Source of the DNA: Taiwanofungus camphoratus
Lineage: Eukaryota; Basidiomycota; Agaricomycetes; Polyporales; Taiwanofungaceae
Assembly: GCA_003999685.1 (NCBI GenBank)
Contig: CP021224.1
Location: 372,001-436,000 of the forward strand
Direction: 5' to 3'
DNA: 64,000 bases
The notes below the pieces were generated by a model, which was given only the letters and a program-made list of their open reading frames with translations, was not told the DNA's origin and searched no databases. Positions 49,254 through 59,983 of the stretch are shown one piece after another. The translations under genes were made by a program, and so were the position numbers. Within the stretch, counting starts at the first letter, position 1; each line of letters starts with the position of its first letter.

Positions 49254-50613
49254 ATGTCTCAGGCAACACAAGAAAGAGTCCTGAGTGTCCAGTCTCATGT
49301 TGCATTTGGATATGTCGGAGGAAAGGCCGCGGTCTTCCCTCTGCAGTGTCTTGGCTACGATGTTGACGTATGTCTGCAAATCTTCCTTCGTCGACCTTCA
49401 TCGATTGTCTCGACCTGCAGGTTGTGAATACAGTTCATTTCTCCAACCATTCTGGTAGGTCAGGAATACGTGTCAGATGCCCCTGCCCCTTTGTGACGAT
49501 TAGTGAACTTATCATTCTGGTAGGATATGGCCGACTCGGAGGGTCAAGAGCAAGCGCGGCGGAATTATCTAATATCTTCCAGCTGATGGAAGAAAATGGA
49601 TTAATGTTTCCTGACAGGCTTCTCACAGGTCTGTAACAATCTCCCATAATCATCGTGGTATTTGCTAAGACGTTATCAGGATATGCTCCTGGGGCAGAAG
49701 CGTTGTCTCCTGTCATGGACCTAGCCGTAAAATTGCGGCAGAAAAATCCGCATCTAATTTATGTTCTAGATCGTATGTGAAGACCAAGCGTGTAAGGTAT
49801 ACACAAATTGACACAATACACGTTACAGCTGTGTTGGGAGACGCGGGTAGACTGTATGTTGCTCCTGATACAATTCCCATTTATCGAGCCGCTCTGCCTT
49901 CTGCAACTATCATCACTCCAAATTGGTTCGAAGTAGAGTGAGTGATCTAGCTTCATGCCTAGTGGTCAATGACGAAGCCTTGCATCATGAGGGTCCTGAC
50001 AGATATACGGATTTCGGATCTGACTTCGCTACGCCGCGCGATCCAGATACTTCATTACGAGTATCACGTCCCCAATGTCGTCATCAGCTCCCTTCCCCTT
50101 CGTGACTGGCTAAGGGAGGCACTACCCCCCCACATACGACCCCCTTCAGAGTCAGCAGATCTTGATTATCTCGTATGCATCGCATCATCATGCGTCCACG
50201 AAGATCTGGAGGGAGCCCGTTCCGTGCACGCGAAATGTATCCCGTGCCTGCCAGGATATTTCTCCGGAGTAGGGGACCTTTTCTCCGCACTCGTCCTCGC
50301 ACACTTCAAGCCACCCGGTCCTACATCAGCATCATCAGCAGCTCCAGTGAGCGATACAGAAACGCCCCTTTCGTATGCCGTGTCGCAGGCGCTGACAAAG
50401 ACTCACGCGATGCTGACCCTCACGCACGAATATGCTCAAGGATTGCCCGAGGAAGAGCGCCTGCCGACGGATGAAGAGCTGGATGCTCGTGAACCGGACC
50501 GGAAAATCAGGCGGATGCGGGGCCGGGAGCTAAGACTTATTCAAGGACAGGATATTATCAGAGGCACTAGACCTGTCGAGCTCAGACAGATGGCACCTTG
50601 GACAGACTTCTGA
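49254..50613 (+). CDS. BUD16: Pyridoxal kinase
   Basis: ATP-dependent kinase that phosphorylates pyridoxal, pyridoxine or pyridoxamine in vitamin B6 salvage; ribokinase-like fold, cytosolic. ATG at 49254 gives [20 protein letters not shown] and [18 protein letters not shown]. After introns it continues [52 protein letters not shown] and [10 protein letters not shown], all typical of the family. The C-terminal catalytic block [18 protein letters not shown] contains the expected GxGD motif, in which Asp is the catalytic base. The stop is at 50611-50613. A C-terminal extension after [15 protein letters not shown] ([27 protein letters not shown]) matches the tail of fungal pyridoxal kinases. All key residues are present. 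Confidence 0.93.
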
Positions 50614-50707
50614 GATGGGTGGCGTGCAGTGGTCAGACATAGAGGTATATTACGGATAGATAGATGTACAACTTATTTGATCTCGTTAATATCGTGCGAC
50701 CAATGTC

Positions 50708-51641
50708 TTATTCAGTCGTGAGGTCCGCAGGTCGTTGTCGCCGTTTCTTATAATAATAGGTAATTCCTGCCGCCCCTATTGTCCCCAGTACAACACCAAG
50801 TACAGCTCCAAGCACTTCCGCAGTGATGTCCGCCCCAGTTTGCGACTGAGATTTATGCTGCGTGGGAGTAGTGACAATAGGCGAGAAGGTTGGTAATGTT
50901 GAAGACACTGGCAGTGTGGGCAATATGGACGGAGACATGCTCAAAGAAAGACCTCAGTGCCCGATCCATTGTAGCGCGTTGAACAGAACAGACTTACCCA
51001 TTATTAGGAAGGGTAATCGTAAACGACCCGATGTCCAACTGTGTAGGCTCATTAGAGGCCACAAAGGTTATAGCCAATGTCGTTGTCTCATTCTCTAGTA
51101 GACCAATCACTGTAATAAGTCCAGCGGCAGAATCTACTTGTGTCGTAATCGAGATCGCTGGGTTCTGTGTTGAAAGCGTGATGTTTGCGATGGCGGTGGA
51201 TAATGAAGAAGTCCGGATATACAAAGCAAGACCTTGAATTCCCGTCCATCCTGCTCAATTAGAGCAGATCAACATGACCTGCAACCCAGTACACTACCTG
51301 TGAACGTAAGGAACACTTGAGGCACCAAATTCCCGCTTCCGATGGTAGGCCCACTTGTGGAAGTTACAGTACTTTCGGGAGAATCGGGCGATGGGATAAT
51401 ATGCCTGGACATGAATTGTGCACATCAAGTTCTGAGATCTGACCACTCAGCTTCAAGCCACGCACCACGCACTGTTACACGATCCTGAAGCTCCTGAGAT
51501 CAGCGTTCTGTTACATGCTGGTGGAGTATAAACGATCTCCGACGATGTATCCTCCAATGTCACGTTCACCTGAGCGATACCGAATATTGTGAAGCATCCC
51601 AAAAGTATGAGCCAGGCATGCAGCAGAGGTCCAATCTGCAT
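50708..51641 (-). CDS. Small secretory-pathway single-pass membrane protein, unknown family
   Basis: ATG at 51641 (MQIGPLLHAWLILLGCFTIF) begins a clear signal peptide, followed by AQVNVTLEDTSSEIVYTPPA and CNRTLISGASGSC. Introns then lead to Ser/Thr-rich exons (SPDSPESTVTSTSGPTIGSG), a beta-rich segment (NITLSTQNPAISITTQVDSA, FVASNEPTQLDIGSFTITLP) and a Thr/Pro stem (SPIVTTPTQHKSQSQ). The frame ends with one membrane helix, EVLGAVLGVVLGTIGAAGIT, a basic stop-transfer YYYKKRRQRP and a stop at 50708. The predicted topology is type I, with an N-glycosylatable extracellular part and a tiny cytosolic tail. Family not recognised. It is divergent from the Ser-rich membrane protein at 52206, with a 564-bp shared spacer. 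Confidence 0.7.
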
Positions 51642-52205
51642 GTCTGGGGAGACAGGAGGGACAGCCCAGGGGGAAACGGGCCATATACGCGATCTGCATG
51701 GCATCTTGCCCGCAGGAACTCCATATCATGCCATGACAACCCGATGCTCGAACTGAGTCAAATGACGCCCAAGACATTCACATCCCAACTATTCGAAGAG
51801 GTTTGGATCCTGTCCTCGGGTCGGAACTGCCGGAAACGCTGTAATGGAAGCAAGAGCACACAGATCATTTATAAAAGCCCAGCTGCGGTGGGCAGGATCA
51901 GACCCAAACTGTCTGGTAGGGATATTGATAGGCCTCAGCTCGAGTGGCAGACTGTGAGAGCCATCACAACTCAAGTTGTCCACTTTGGCACCTTTTACTG
52001 TTATGTCCCGATATGGACAAAACAATTATCAGAACTCGTCAACACCACATGGTCAATAAGTAAAATTAGCACATAGCAACATGATATTCGTGCGTCCTCC
52101 CTCTGTTCTCCTTCGTTGTGCCCGGCGTCGAACAATCGTCCCTTCTTCCTGTGGGAAGCCTCACTCTCCTTTCACCTGTCTCTCTTTAGCTTTGTATCAA
52201 GAAAA
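51642..52205. promoter_or_regulatory. Divergent promoter region between two membrane protein genes
   Basis: 564 bp between the head-to-head start codons at 51641 (minus) and 52206 (plus). CT-rich stretches occur just upstream of 52206 (52.13-52.20 kb), as is common in fungal leaders. Confidence 0.4.
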
Positions 52206-54737
52206 ATGCAGGACGATACTCATGCCAACAGGCGCGGTGCCCACCGCCGTCTCTTGAACGCCAGGTACAGCCCGACCGCAATCTATACCAACGTGGACCC
52301 CACCACCTCCGCTCCTCCTGCAGATCCTACCAAGAATGATCCGATTCCCACTCCGTCTATTCCAAATTGTGAGTGTATCCCGTGTGCAACTCTGCTGAGG
52401 GATTTGTTTTTCCATCACCACCTTGAGAACAACACGGTGCCATATAGCGGTCTTGCATGTTTGCCGCTCAGCTAGTATTCCTCCCTTCACGTTGCTACTC
52501 CATATGGCATCGTGGGTGTGCGTCAAGATGTTGAGCACTGCGCTGAGCGAGGAAATGTGCACCACGAGGACTGACTGACAATGACAAGCTGGAGAGACTC
52601 ATGAGACCAGCACACAATGCCCTACCACGTGAGTGGGGTTTGCGAAACAGGTCTAGGGGTCTGCTGGGTGTCCCGTCGATATCCCATAAGCCTCAAAAAG
52701 TCAGCATATCTCTTCTTTTCCTAGCCCGTGATGCAGATCGAATCCGCCACCCAGTGGACCCCTACAATAATTTGTGCCTTGATACAAGACCATCTGCGCA
52801 CAGTGCACACGCATGGATGACTCCAGTATGAGATTACACGTCTCATGGTGCCTTGGGCTATCCGCATGTTTTTTTTGCATACACTGGCTGGCATCTCCAT
52901 TTGGTTGCGATCTGTATAGGACTAACATTGCAACTGACCAGTCCCGTCGATTTCTGTCCCCTTCATCCCCACGGTATCTATTCCGGACCCGACTGCGACG
53001 CACTCGAGCAGCGTGAGTTTGACCAGTTCCTCGGCTAGCTCGTCGTCTTCGCCCAGCTCTGCGTCGTCGTCGTCGTCGTCGTCGTCTTCCTCTAGCTCGT
53101 CGACTGCATCTTCCTCCTCGACTTTGTCATCGTCGTCATCGTTGTCATCGTCTCCCTCGTCAACGTCCAAGCCTTCTTCGTCTTCGTCCTCTACGAGCAG
53201 CTCGAGCTCGAGCGTACTGACCCACAGTCCGACGTCGATAAGCCAGGTGGTACCAATCGCGCCCCCGATTACTGGGCCTGTGACATCGAGCCTCACGCTG
53301 ACGAGCATTGGTGCGACGGGGGCAGCGGCATCTACTCCGAGCGTCTCTTCGTCGGCCACGGGATCTTCGGGCGTGAGCACGGGAGCGGTAGTCGGAGGGA
53401 TCGCAGCAGGGATCGTCGGTGTTGCGGGGATCCTGTTCGCGGTGTTCTACTTCTGGGTAATACTCTCTATCTTACAACCATGGTCGTGCACATTGTTGAC
53501 GTGATATCTACAGCGGCGCTCGCACCGCGAGGACGAGCCGATCGATCCAGACGCGTTCAGCCCGCACGCATTCCGGCACCAGTCGGTGATGCTGCCCGAC
53601 GAGGGCATGCCGTCGCGGGCGGGGTCGATGAACCGCGGGGACGCGGGCAGCCCGCCGCCGATGATGGAGTCGACGGGCAATGGGCCAGCATCGTTCGGCG
53701 GGTCGGCGCCGATGGAGCAGGGCTTCGCGGGACGCGGAGCGTACTACCACGGGGACTATGTGAGCCAGCCGTCGTTCGCGCCCGGGCAGTACATGTCCGC
53801 GGGTCCTGGCCAGAGCATGCCGACCGCACCCCCTGCGGTGGCGAACCCGTTCGTTGCGCCGTTCGGGCAGGTGCCCGTCGGATCCGCGGGGGATGGCTCG
53901 CCGTACGACTTTGCGTATACCTATGGCCAGCCGGTGAACCGCCAGCCGTCTAACGGGGCTGCGCAGCGCCTGGCTCGCCAACCGTCGGATGGTGCTGCAC
54001 AGTATTTGTCCCGCCAGCCGTCGGATGTCGCTTCTCAGTACCTGTCGCGCCAGCCTCCTCCTGGAAGCAATCTGTCCGAGGTGGCCCCGGACGCCCACTA
54101 CGTTGACCTAAACCGCACCAGCGTCACGCCGTTCCAAGCCGCGCAGTACTCAGAGATCTCACGCCGTTTGAACATCGAGCCGCCCGCGCCGATGCCGTCC
54201 CCTGCCGCTGACGCTGTCGTCGAGCGGGTTACCTCGCAAGACATCTCCGTCAAGGAAGTTCAGCTATCTACGCCTCTGGTCGGTGGTGGTCAGAAGGGAC
54301 CGCCCGACGCGCCTGCTCAAGAACATGCCAATACCGAGTCGCCCTTCGCTGATCCCCCTGCACAGGATATCATCATCAACGGTCGCGACTCGTTGGCGCT
54401 GCCTTTGCCGGCCTTCTCCAGCCACTCCCGCGTCCCCTCGACACCACCCATTCTCCCTGAAATTCAGCTTCAACAGCGCCCGTTCTCGCCGGTGTCCTCA
54501 GAATACCCCGTGGCCCCCTCATCTGTAAAGCCTTCCCCGCTGGGATCGTCTTTCACTCTACCGTCGCCCCCGCCCGAGGCACATTTTGCTAACAATTCCG
54601 ACGCAGGTTCTGCGCCTAGCGTTGCCGTTGTTGAGAACGTGCTCGCCACTCCAGGTGGCAAAGAAGAGCCCGTCCGAAAAAGGCCTGATACCATGTACAC
54701 AGTTTACGATGAAGAAGACGCCTATGGCGGTATCTAA
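52206..54737 (+). CDS. Ser-rich single-pass membrane protein, sensor-like (Mid2/WSC-like layout)
   Basis: ATG at 52206 (MQDDTHANRRGAHRRLLNAR) is followed by YSPTAIYTNVDPTTSAPPAD and the first donor near 52369. Coding resumes by about 52943 (SISVPFIPTVSIPDPTATHS) and enters a Ser tract of roughly 50 residues. A Ser/Thr ectodomain and a membrane helix, STGAVVGGIAAGIVGVAGIL-FAVFYFW, end near 53.45 kb. After a short intron the cytosolic part begins RRSHREDEPIDPDAFSPH. It is Pro/Ser-rich and disordered, with four tandem copies of a unit like SRQPSDGAAQYL near 53.94-54.05 kb, and ends EEDAYGGI at 54737. No classical signal peptide is visible at the N terminus. The layout resembles fungal cell-wall stress sensors, but no cysteine domain is seen. 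The 52370-52942 stretch may hide a further small exon. Confidence 0.72.
53062..53160 (+). repeat. TCG/TCC/TCT microsatellite-like tract encoding poly-Ser
   Basis: A run of TCG and related Ser triplets inside the coding region of the membrane protein. The opposite strand gives a poly-Asp/Glu shadow frame. Confidence 0.8.
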
Positions 54738-55372
54738 GCGGAAATATACATGACGTTGTGAAAGAAACGCTTTCCACGGTTTGTTGAAAGATGCTGCGCT
54801 GTATCTGTTGATTGAGCTCTGATCTGTGTTTCTGTCCACTTCATTATGTGCGTGTTGTGCAGGGGGCAGAACTGGCTTTTCTGGACACCCTTCCTGCTTA
54901 CGTTTTTGGCTACTGATTCATTGGTTATTACGAATTCTTCCAGTGCGACTTGCGTTGACCAAAGGCTCTTGAAAATCTATCCACACTTGCCGTATACTAC
55001 TTGCTGTCTTCCGTGCTACCTTTCACCTTCTCGCCTTAGCAGTGTAGCTCTGTGCGTTGCCCTCGGGCCTTTCATAGAAATTTTATCACCAACGAGCCGA
55101 GCCTCGTCTATACCTTTAGGCTTATTGATGACGTTGAATACTTTTAGATAATTCCGTGTGCTTGTCGTGTAGCTACTTACATCTTGGTCTGTAACTTGCC
55201 ACGGGTAAAGACTTTACAGTCTGCCTGAATTGTGATCTGCGGGCCGTACTTGATGCTTGAATGTCATATGTGATCTCAAATAGTGAACAGTACCAGTATT
55301 CGTCGACCAGTTCGTAGTGAACTTAGACATGTCAACATACACAAATTCCACCTGCCTGGCTCGTCCTAGGCA
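54738..55372. other. Intergenic region between convergent genes
   Basis: It holds the 3' regions of the Ser-rich membrane protein gene and RPC25. No coding or RNA feature is supported. Confidence 0.45.
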
Positions 55373-56312
55373 TCATCCCTCGTCCATAGGTTCTACTCCT
55401 GCATCTTTCCACCATGAAATCGGACCCAAGCCTTGCTCTGCGATCGAACACTACCGTGACAAGATATGAGTTGTTGGAAGGCAAGGGGTGCATCTGGAAC
55501 TCACAGTGATTGTGTATGGTGGTCGTCTGGATTCGCTCTGTGCTTGCTGGACTCCCTCAGTAGCCTTAGGTGGGCCAGGCTCATCGTCGTAGAATTCATC
55601 AGCTTCAACTCGTATGCGCACAACCTCGCCGGCGTCAATATACATTCGGTCTGCCGTGGCAGAATCGAGAAGCTCGTGAGAGGACGTTGCCTCGGAGTTC
55701 GGCAGCCAAAAATGTGCGCGTTCGTTGGGGTCGCTGTGCATTCGATAAGTAGATGGTAGGGATGAAGGTGCCGATACGACAGTCACGTACAATACAGACG
55801 GCTCTGGCAGATACACCAGAGGGACATACATATCATCAAAGAATCCTACAGTTACTGTGCTCCTGCCTTTGTGAGACGAAACTGTCAAAACATAGTAGAC
55901 AGCGTACACCGTATGCCGTCTTCATCAGAGGACTTGACTTTGGCAAGAATGACCTCAGAAGGAAAGGGTCGAAAGACTGTTAGACGAAATATCACTGGCG
56001 TTGCTCATTAGCTAGATCTCTTGTCGGACAGATGAGAAAGCTTTCACTCGCCTTTATACCATAAAAACCCATCGCCGTATCTTACTTTTCCTTCTCCTAC
56101 TTCTGATAAATCGAATACGCATACACACAGCCCTACGTCGTGCAAGACACGATTCGCATACTTTTTGTTCAGCTCATTTGTTATGGCTTGTTCTGGAGGT
56201 GCACCAAAATTTGATGGATGCACTGCAACTGTATCCTAGCAGAGCAGCCACTGAGCTGCACGATCTGAAGGGAGGATGCTTGCGATACCTTGATGATGGA
56301 GAGCACAAACAT
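55373..56312 (-). CDS. RPC25: RNA polymerase III subunit Rpc25 (RPC8)
   Basis: Pol III stalk subunit, the counterpart of Rpb7, needed for transcription initiation. ATG at 56312 opens the short exon MFVLSIIK. After an intron the SHS2-like N-terminal domain follows (DTVAVHPSNFGAPPEQAITN, ELNKKYANRVLHDVGLCVCV, FDLSEVGEGKVRYGDGFLWY), then FRPFPSEVILAKVKSSDEDG. The C-terminal OB-type Rbc25 domain has VTVGFFDDMYVPLVYLPEPS, NERAHFWLPN and MYIDAGEVVRIRVEADEFYD. A last intron between PPYTIT (near 55.5 kb) and CSIAEQGLGPISWWKDAG leads to the stop at 55373 after EPMDEG, a typical C terminus for this subunit. Length and layout match the family. It is divergent from the RIM2-like carrier with a 266-bp spacer. 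Confidence 0.93.
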
Positions 56313-56578
56313 CTTACGCTTGATGGATGATATGCAAAAATTATTATCGAAGTAGATCGTGACTGTACATCGAACGACTCCCTCAGACAAAAGCTAAGAA
56401 GATAATTGGAATGCAATCCTGACCGAGTTCAAGCACCAAATGCGGACGGAATAAGACTACGAGCGTCTATCTTATCTTATCTCCTCAGTTTCGAAAAATT
56501 CGTCTGCTTATGCTGCTGGCATAACGTACTATGCACACGGCCAGCCTTGTCGCAAACTTCTAACCGGGGAGGGAGGAC
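56313..56578. promoter_or_regulatory. Divergent promoter region RPC25 / RIM2
   Basis: 266 bp between the two head-to-head start codons (56312 minus, 56579 plus). Confidence 0.45.
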
Positions 56579-57773
56579 ATGTCGGATCCACCGCCAACAC
56601 CAGTTGCCAGCTCGTCAAAACCAGGCTTGCTCCCAGCAAAATCATGGCAGCACTTTGTAGCAGGCGGGTAAGTGTACTGTCCAGCCGTTTCTACCAACGG
56701 GACCTAACCGCTCCCTCGTCACTAACGAATCCATACATATGAAGGCTAGGAGGAATGTGCGGAGCAATTGTAACAAGTCCGTTCGACGTTGTCAAAACCC
56801 GCCTGCAGTCTAGTCTATTTAGAGAGAAGCCGACAGCATTGGGATTGACCGGAAACGGTGTAGTTGTCGTTCCTCGTCGGACCAATCTTCTATGGCATTT
56901 CGTTGAGACCACACATATCATACGGTGAGGAGTGTACAGCAATGGAAAATAGGTATGGACACTGATTGTGGTTTCTCAACTGCCAGCGATATTTACCGAG
57001 AAGAGTCTTTCCGAGCGCTATTCAAAGGGCTCGGGCCAACACTGGTTGGAGTCATACCAGCACGCTCCATCAACTTCTTTACATATGGGAATGGGAAACA
57101 GATTATTGCAAATGAATTTAATCACGGTCAAGAGAATTCCTGGGTGCACTTAACAGCAGCCGCATGCGCAGGTATTGTAACAGGAACGGCGACCAATCCG
57201 ATATGGGTTGTGAAGACTCGCCTACAGCTCAGTCAGTCATCACAATCCTCAGGCAGGAATCTTGTTGGATCATGGGAGATGATCAAGAAGATCTTCTATG
57301 AAGAAGGTGTGCGGGGATTCTACAAGGGCTTGAGTGCAAGCTACCTCGGCGTGACGGAGGGTACCATCCAGTGGACGCTATATGAGAGACTCAAGCGCCT
57401 CACAGCGAACACGGAAGGGAAGGGCGGTGTATTGGAATGGCTGGGCATGCTTGGAAGTGCAGGATCAGCGAAATGCGTGGCGACGCTGATAACATACCCT
57501 CACGAGGTGAGCTCCGGTTACTTCACTAACATTTGCTAGGATCAACTCGCACTTACTGACCAATAAACCTTGAAGGTGCTCAGGACACGTCTTCGTCAAC
57601 CTCTTGTGGATGGCAAGCTCAAATACACGGGCCTCATACAGACGCTGCGGCTCGTCATTGCGGAAGAAGGTGCCCGCTCTCTGTACGGTGGCCTCAGTGC
57701 GCATTTGATGCGGGTCATCCCAAATGCCGCGGTGATGTATTCCATTTATGAGGCCGTCCTAAAGTGGTCATAA
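56579..57773 (+). CDS. RIM2: Mitochondrial pyrimidine nucleotide carrier (Rim2/SLC25A33-36 type)
   Basis: Inner-membrane carrier of the six-helix mitochondrial carrier family, most like the pyrimidine nucleotide transporters. ATG at 56579 gives MSDPPPTPVASSSKPGLLPA and WQHFVAGG before the first intron. The three carrier repeats are marked by SPFDVVKTRLQS (about 56.78 kb), NPIWVVKTRLQL (about 57.20 kb) and YPHEVLRTRLRQ (about 57.50-57.60 kb, across an intron). The NPIW and YPHE variants of the PxD/E signature are typical of the Rim2 branch. Other conserved pieces are REESFRALFKGLGPTLVGVI, RGFYKGLSASYLGVTEG and GARSLYGGLSAHLMRVIPNA. The stop is at 57771-57773. Exon boundaries in the 56.83-56.99 kb region are less sure. 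Confidence 0.92.
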
Positions 57774-58155
57774 CCTTTTAGATAATTCTTTTAGACCAGG
57801 AGCGCTCCTCACTATTGCTTTCGCTATTATATATGTATATTTGTACCTCATATAATGCCCGCCTGTCTACGAGACATTCACTCCTCACTCTATCATCTAG
57901 GTTCGAAAAGTAGTCGTATCAGCCATATGGATCATAGTGTACATTCAAGTTATTTCGTTCATCGTGTCCAATAGACTGATATTGCCCGTCAGGCTTCCGA
58001 AAATGTCGATGAAAGTAATCACCAGAGGATCGGCGCAAAATGCGGTGATTCTCGTTCGGATATCCACGTTCTAGAAGTGCTCAATTTACCGATTGCCTCA
58101 TCCAACATCAGGATGCATCATGCGCAGTGATTGTAAATGTGAGCGGGCGGGCTCT
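57774..58155. other. Intergenic region between convergent genes
   Basis: It holds the 3' ends of RIM2 (plus) and ARP2 (minus). An AT-rich TATATATG stretch near 57.83 kb may be part of a 3'-end signal. No other feature. Confidence 0.45.
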
Positions 58156-59742
58156 TTAGTTCTCTCCACGGCCGAGCTTATCAAGGGATCGTATACCCTG
58201 CTCAAACCACTCCTCCCGAGTTATCCAAAATTCTTCACGGTTCTTCATGATGTCTGCAAGGACTGCACCGCCAAGGAAGACCATGTGCTTCCGGCGTGGA
58301 GGGTCTTCAATCCGGATCTTGAATTTCTGGAAAGGCACGTTTCGTTAGACAGCGCAATCACACCAAAATTTGGATCACAAGGGACATGTACATACGTTCA
58401 ACCGTGAAGGATCGCCGTTGAGAACCCGTGCGAGATATAGCTGCTTCATTTCTTTTTCAAGACGACTGGGTAGGCCGGGGTACATGCTAGACCCTCCAGA
58501 CAGCACAATATGTTTGTACAATTCTGCACGAACGTCCCTCGCCGCATTCTGAATAGTCTGAAAGAGCATCTCTAATACAAATCAATGTTATAATCAACCT
58601 TGGTGTTTACTGAGAGAAAGCAACGATGATCAAACCCACCAGCGACTCCAGGTTGCTCGACATCGACCAGATGCGGTTGGAACATGCATTCGGGCGCTTC
58701 GAACCGCTCCGAACCTATTTTAATGACACGACCATCTGGAAGCTATATACGAGGTAAGACAACTGTTTGAAAAGCCTAATAAAAGTGTGAAGCTCACCGT
58801 ATAGCTCTCTACGAGCACGGTCGTCTCTTCTGATAGTCTAGTATCAAGATCAAGGTCATAGCTGGTACCCACGTCACTGTCAGCACCAGTTTATAGGAAA
58901 CAATGCACCATTATACCTAACATAACATAGTTTCTCCTTAATCTCTCGCACTGTTTCGAAATCGGCTGTCCGGTTGAACGCGTAACCCCGCATGAGCAGT
59001 AGTTTGATCAGATAGCGCGTCACGTCTCGGCCTGCGATATCCAGACGCCCGGTAAGGTGTGGCAGAGCAAAGCCATCATATACAGGTACAATATGTGTAA
59101 CACCGTCCCCAGAGTCAACCACTACACCCGTAGTGAGACCTGCATTTAATGTGAATCGTCAATCAGGCACAGAATAGAAGCCTGCAACACACCTTGAGCA
59201 TACAATGTCAATACAGCCTGAATGGCAACATATACACCTCCAAATCCATACTCTTCGAACATAACTTGACACATGCGTTGTCGGTTTGCCTTTGGGTTCA
59301 TCGGGGGTTCTGTAAGTAACACCTTCCGTCCCTGTGTGTCGATACGCAGCTTCTCGTCGAAAGTATAGTTCCATAGAAGCTTCATATCCTCCCAGTTGCG
59401 TACAATTCCGTGCTCCATTGGTTGCGTTACCTGCAGATAATTGCGATTCTCTGCAGCCTCATCACCAATCATGATGTCCTTGATGACGGCCGACCCTACA
59501 CGCTCCTCCGCTCGTAGGATGGGCCGACCGACAATGGAAGGAAAGACTAAAGGTTACGTCCATATTCTGGGACAGCACTCTTAACAGGTTAAGTGGACGC
59601 ACCATACTCAGGGAAATTCGAACCTGCATAGCCTACTTTCACGAACTATGAGCGTTGTCAGCGGAAGTGATAAAGGATATTTGTTAGCAACAGCACTCAC
59701 GCCGGTACCATTGTCTACCACTAACGGCACAGAAGGATCCAT
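58156..59742 (-). CDS. ARP2: Actin-related protein 2, Arp2/3 complex subunit
   Basis: Arp2 subunit of the Arp2/3 complex that nucleates branched actin filaments in cortical patches. ATG at 59742 gives [14 protein letters not shown], the first phosphate-binding loop. Further exons read [54 protein letters not shown] and [17 protein letters not shown]. The second nucleotide loop [20 protein letters not shown] lies near 59.1 kb, followed by [20 protein letters not shown]. The C-terminal half reads [40 protein letters not shown] and [20 protein letters not shown], with the stop at 58156 after LGRGEN. The signature motifs and length fit the family. About eight introns interrupt it. The longer reading that begins further upstream at 59844 lacks family similarity and is rejected as the start. 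Confidence 0.95.
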
Positions 59743-59983
59743 AATATGAACTGTAGCTGATAGGAGTACAGAGTCTGCAGACTTGAAGTTGTCGATTGAA
59801 GCGCAGTCACGCGGAGGCGCGTTCAATGAACGCGGCGCGCTCACACTGACAGTCTACATTCAGGACTATCTCCCTCTCGTCGTCGTCGCGGTCTTTAGAT
59901 CTTCCAGTCAAGTCTAACGGCTGTACTACAAGATTGAGTCACGATATACTTGGTCTATATTTCGCATTCGGACCTAGTCGAAC
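59743..59983. promoter_or_regulatory. Divergent promoter region ARP2 / NTO1
   Basis: 241 bp between start codons at 59742 (minus) and 59984 (plus). Confidence 0.45.

Noticed and set aside
52922-53380. Highly acidic 152-residue minus-strand frame
   Set aside because: Antisense of the poly-Ser tract (TCG read as CGA/GAC/ACG gives Asp/Glu runs).
59743-59844. Upstream extension of ARP2 starting at MSAPRSLNAP
   Set aside because: The segment has no similarity to the Arp2 N terminus; [14 protein letters not shown] is the conserved start.
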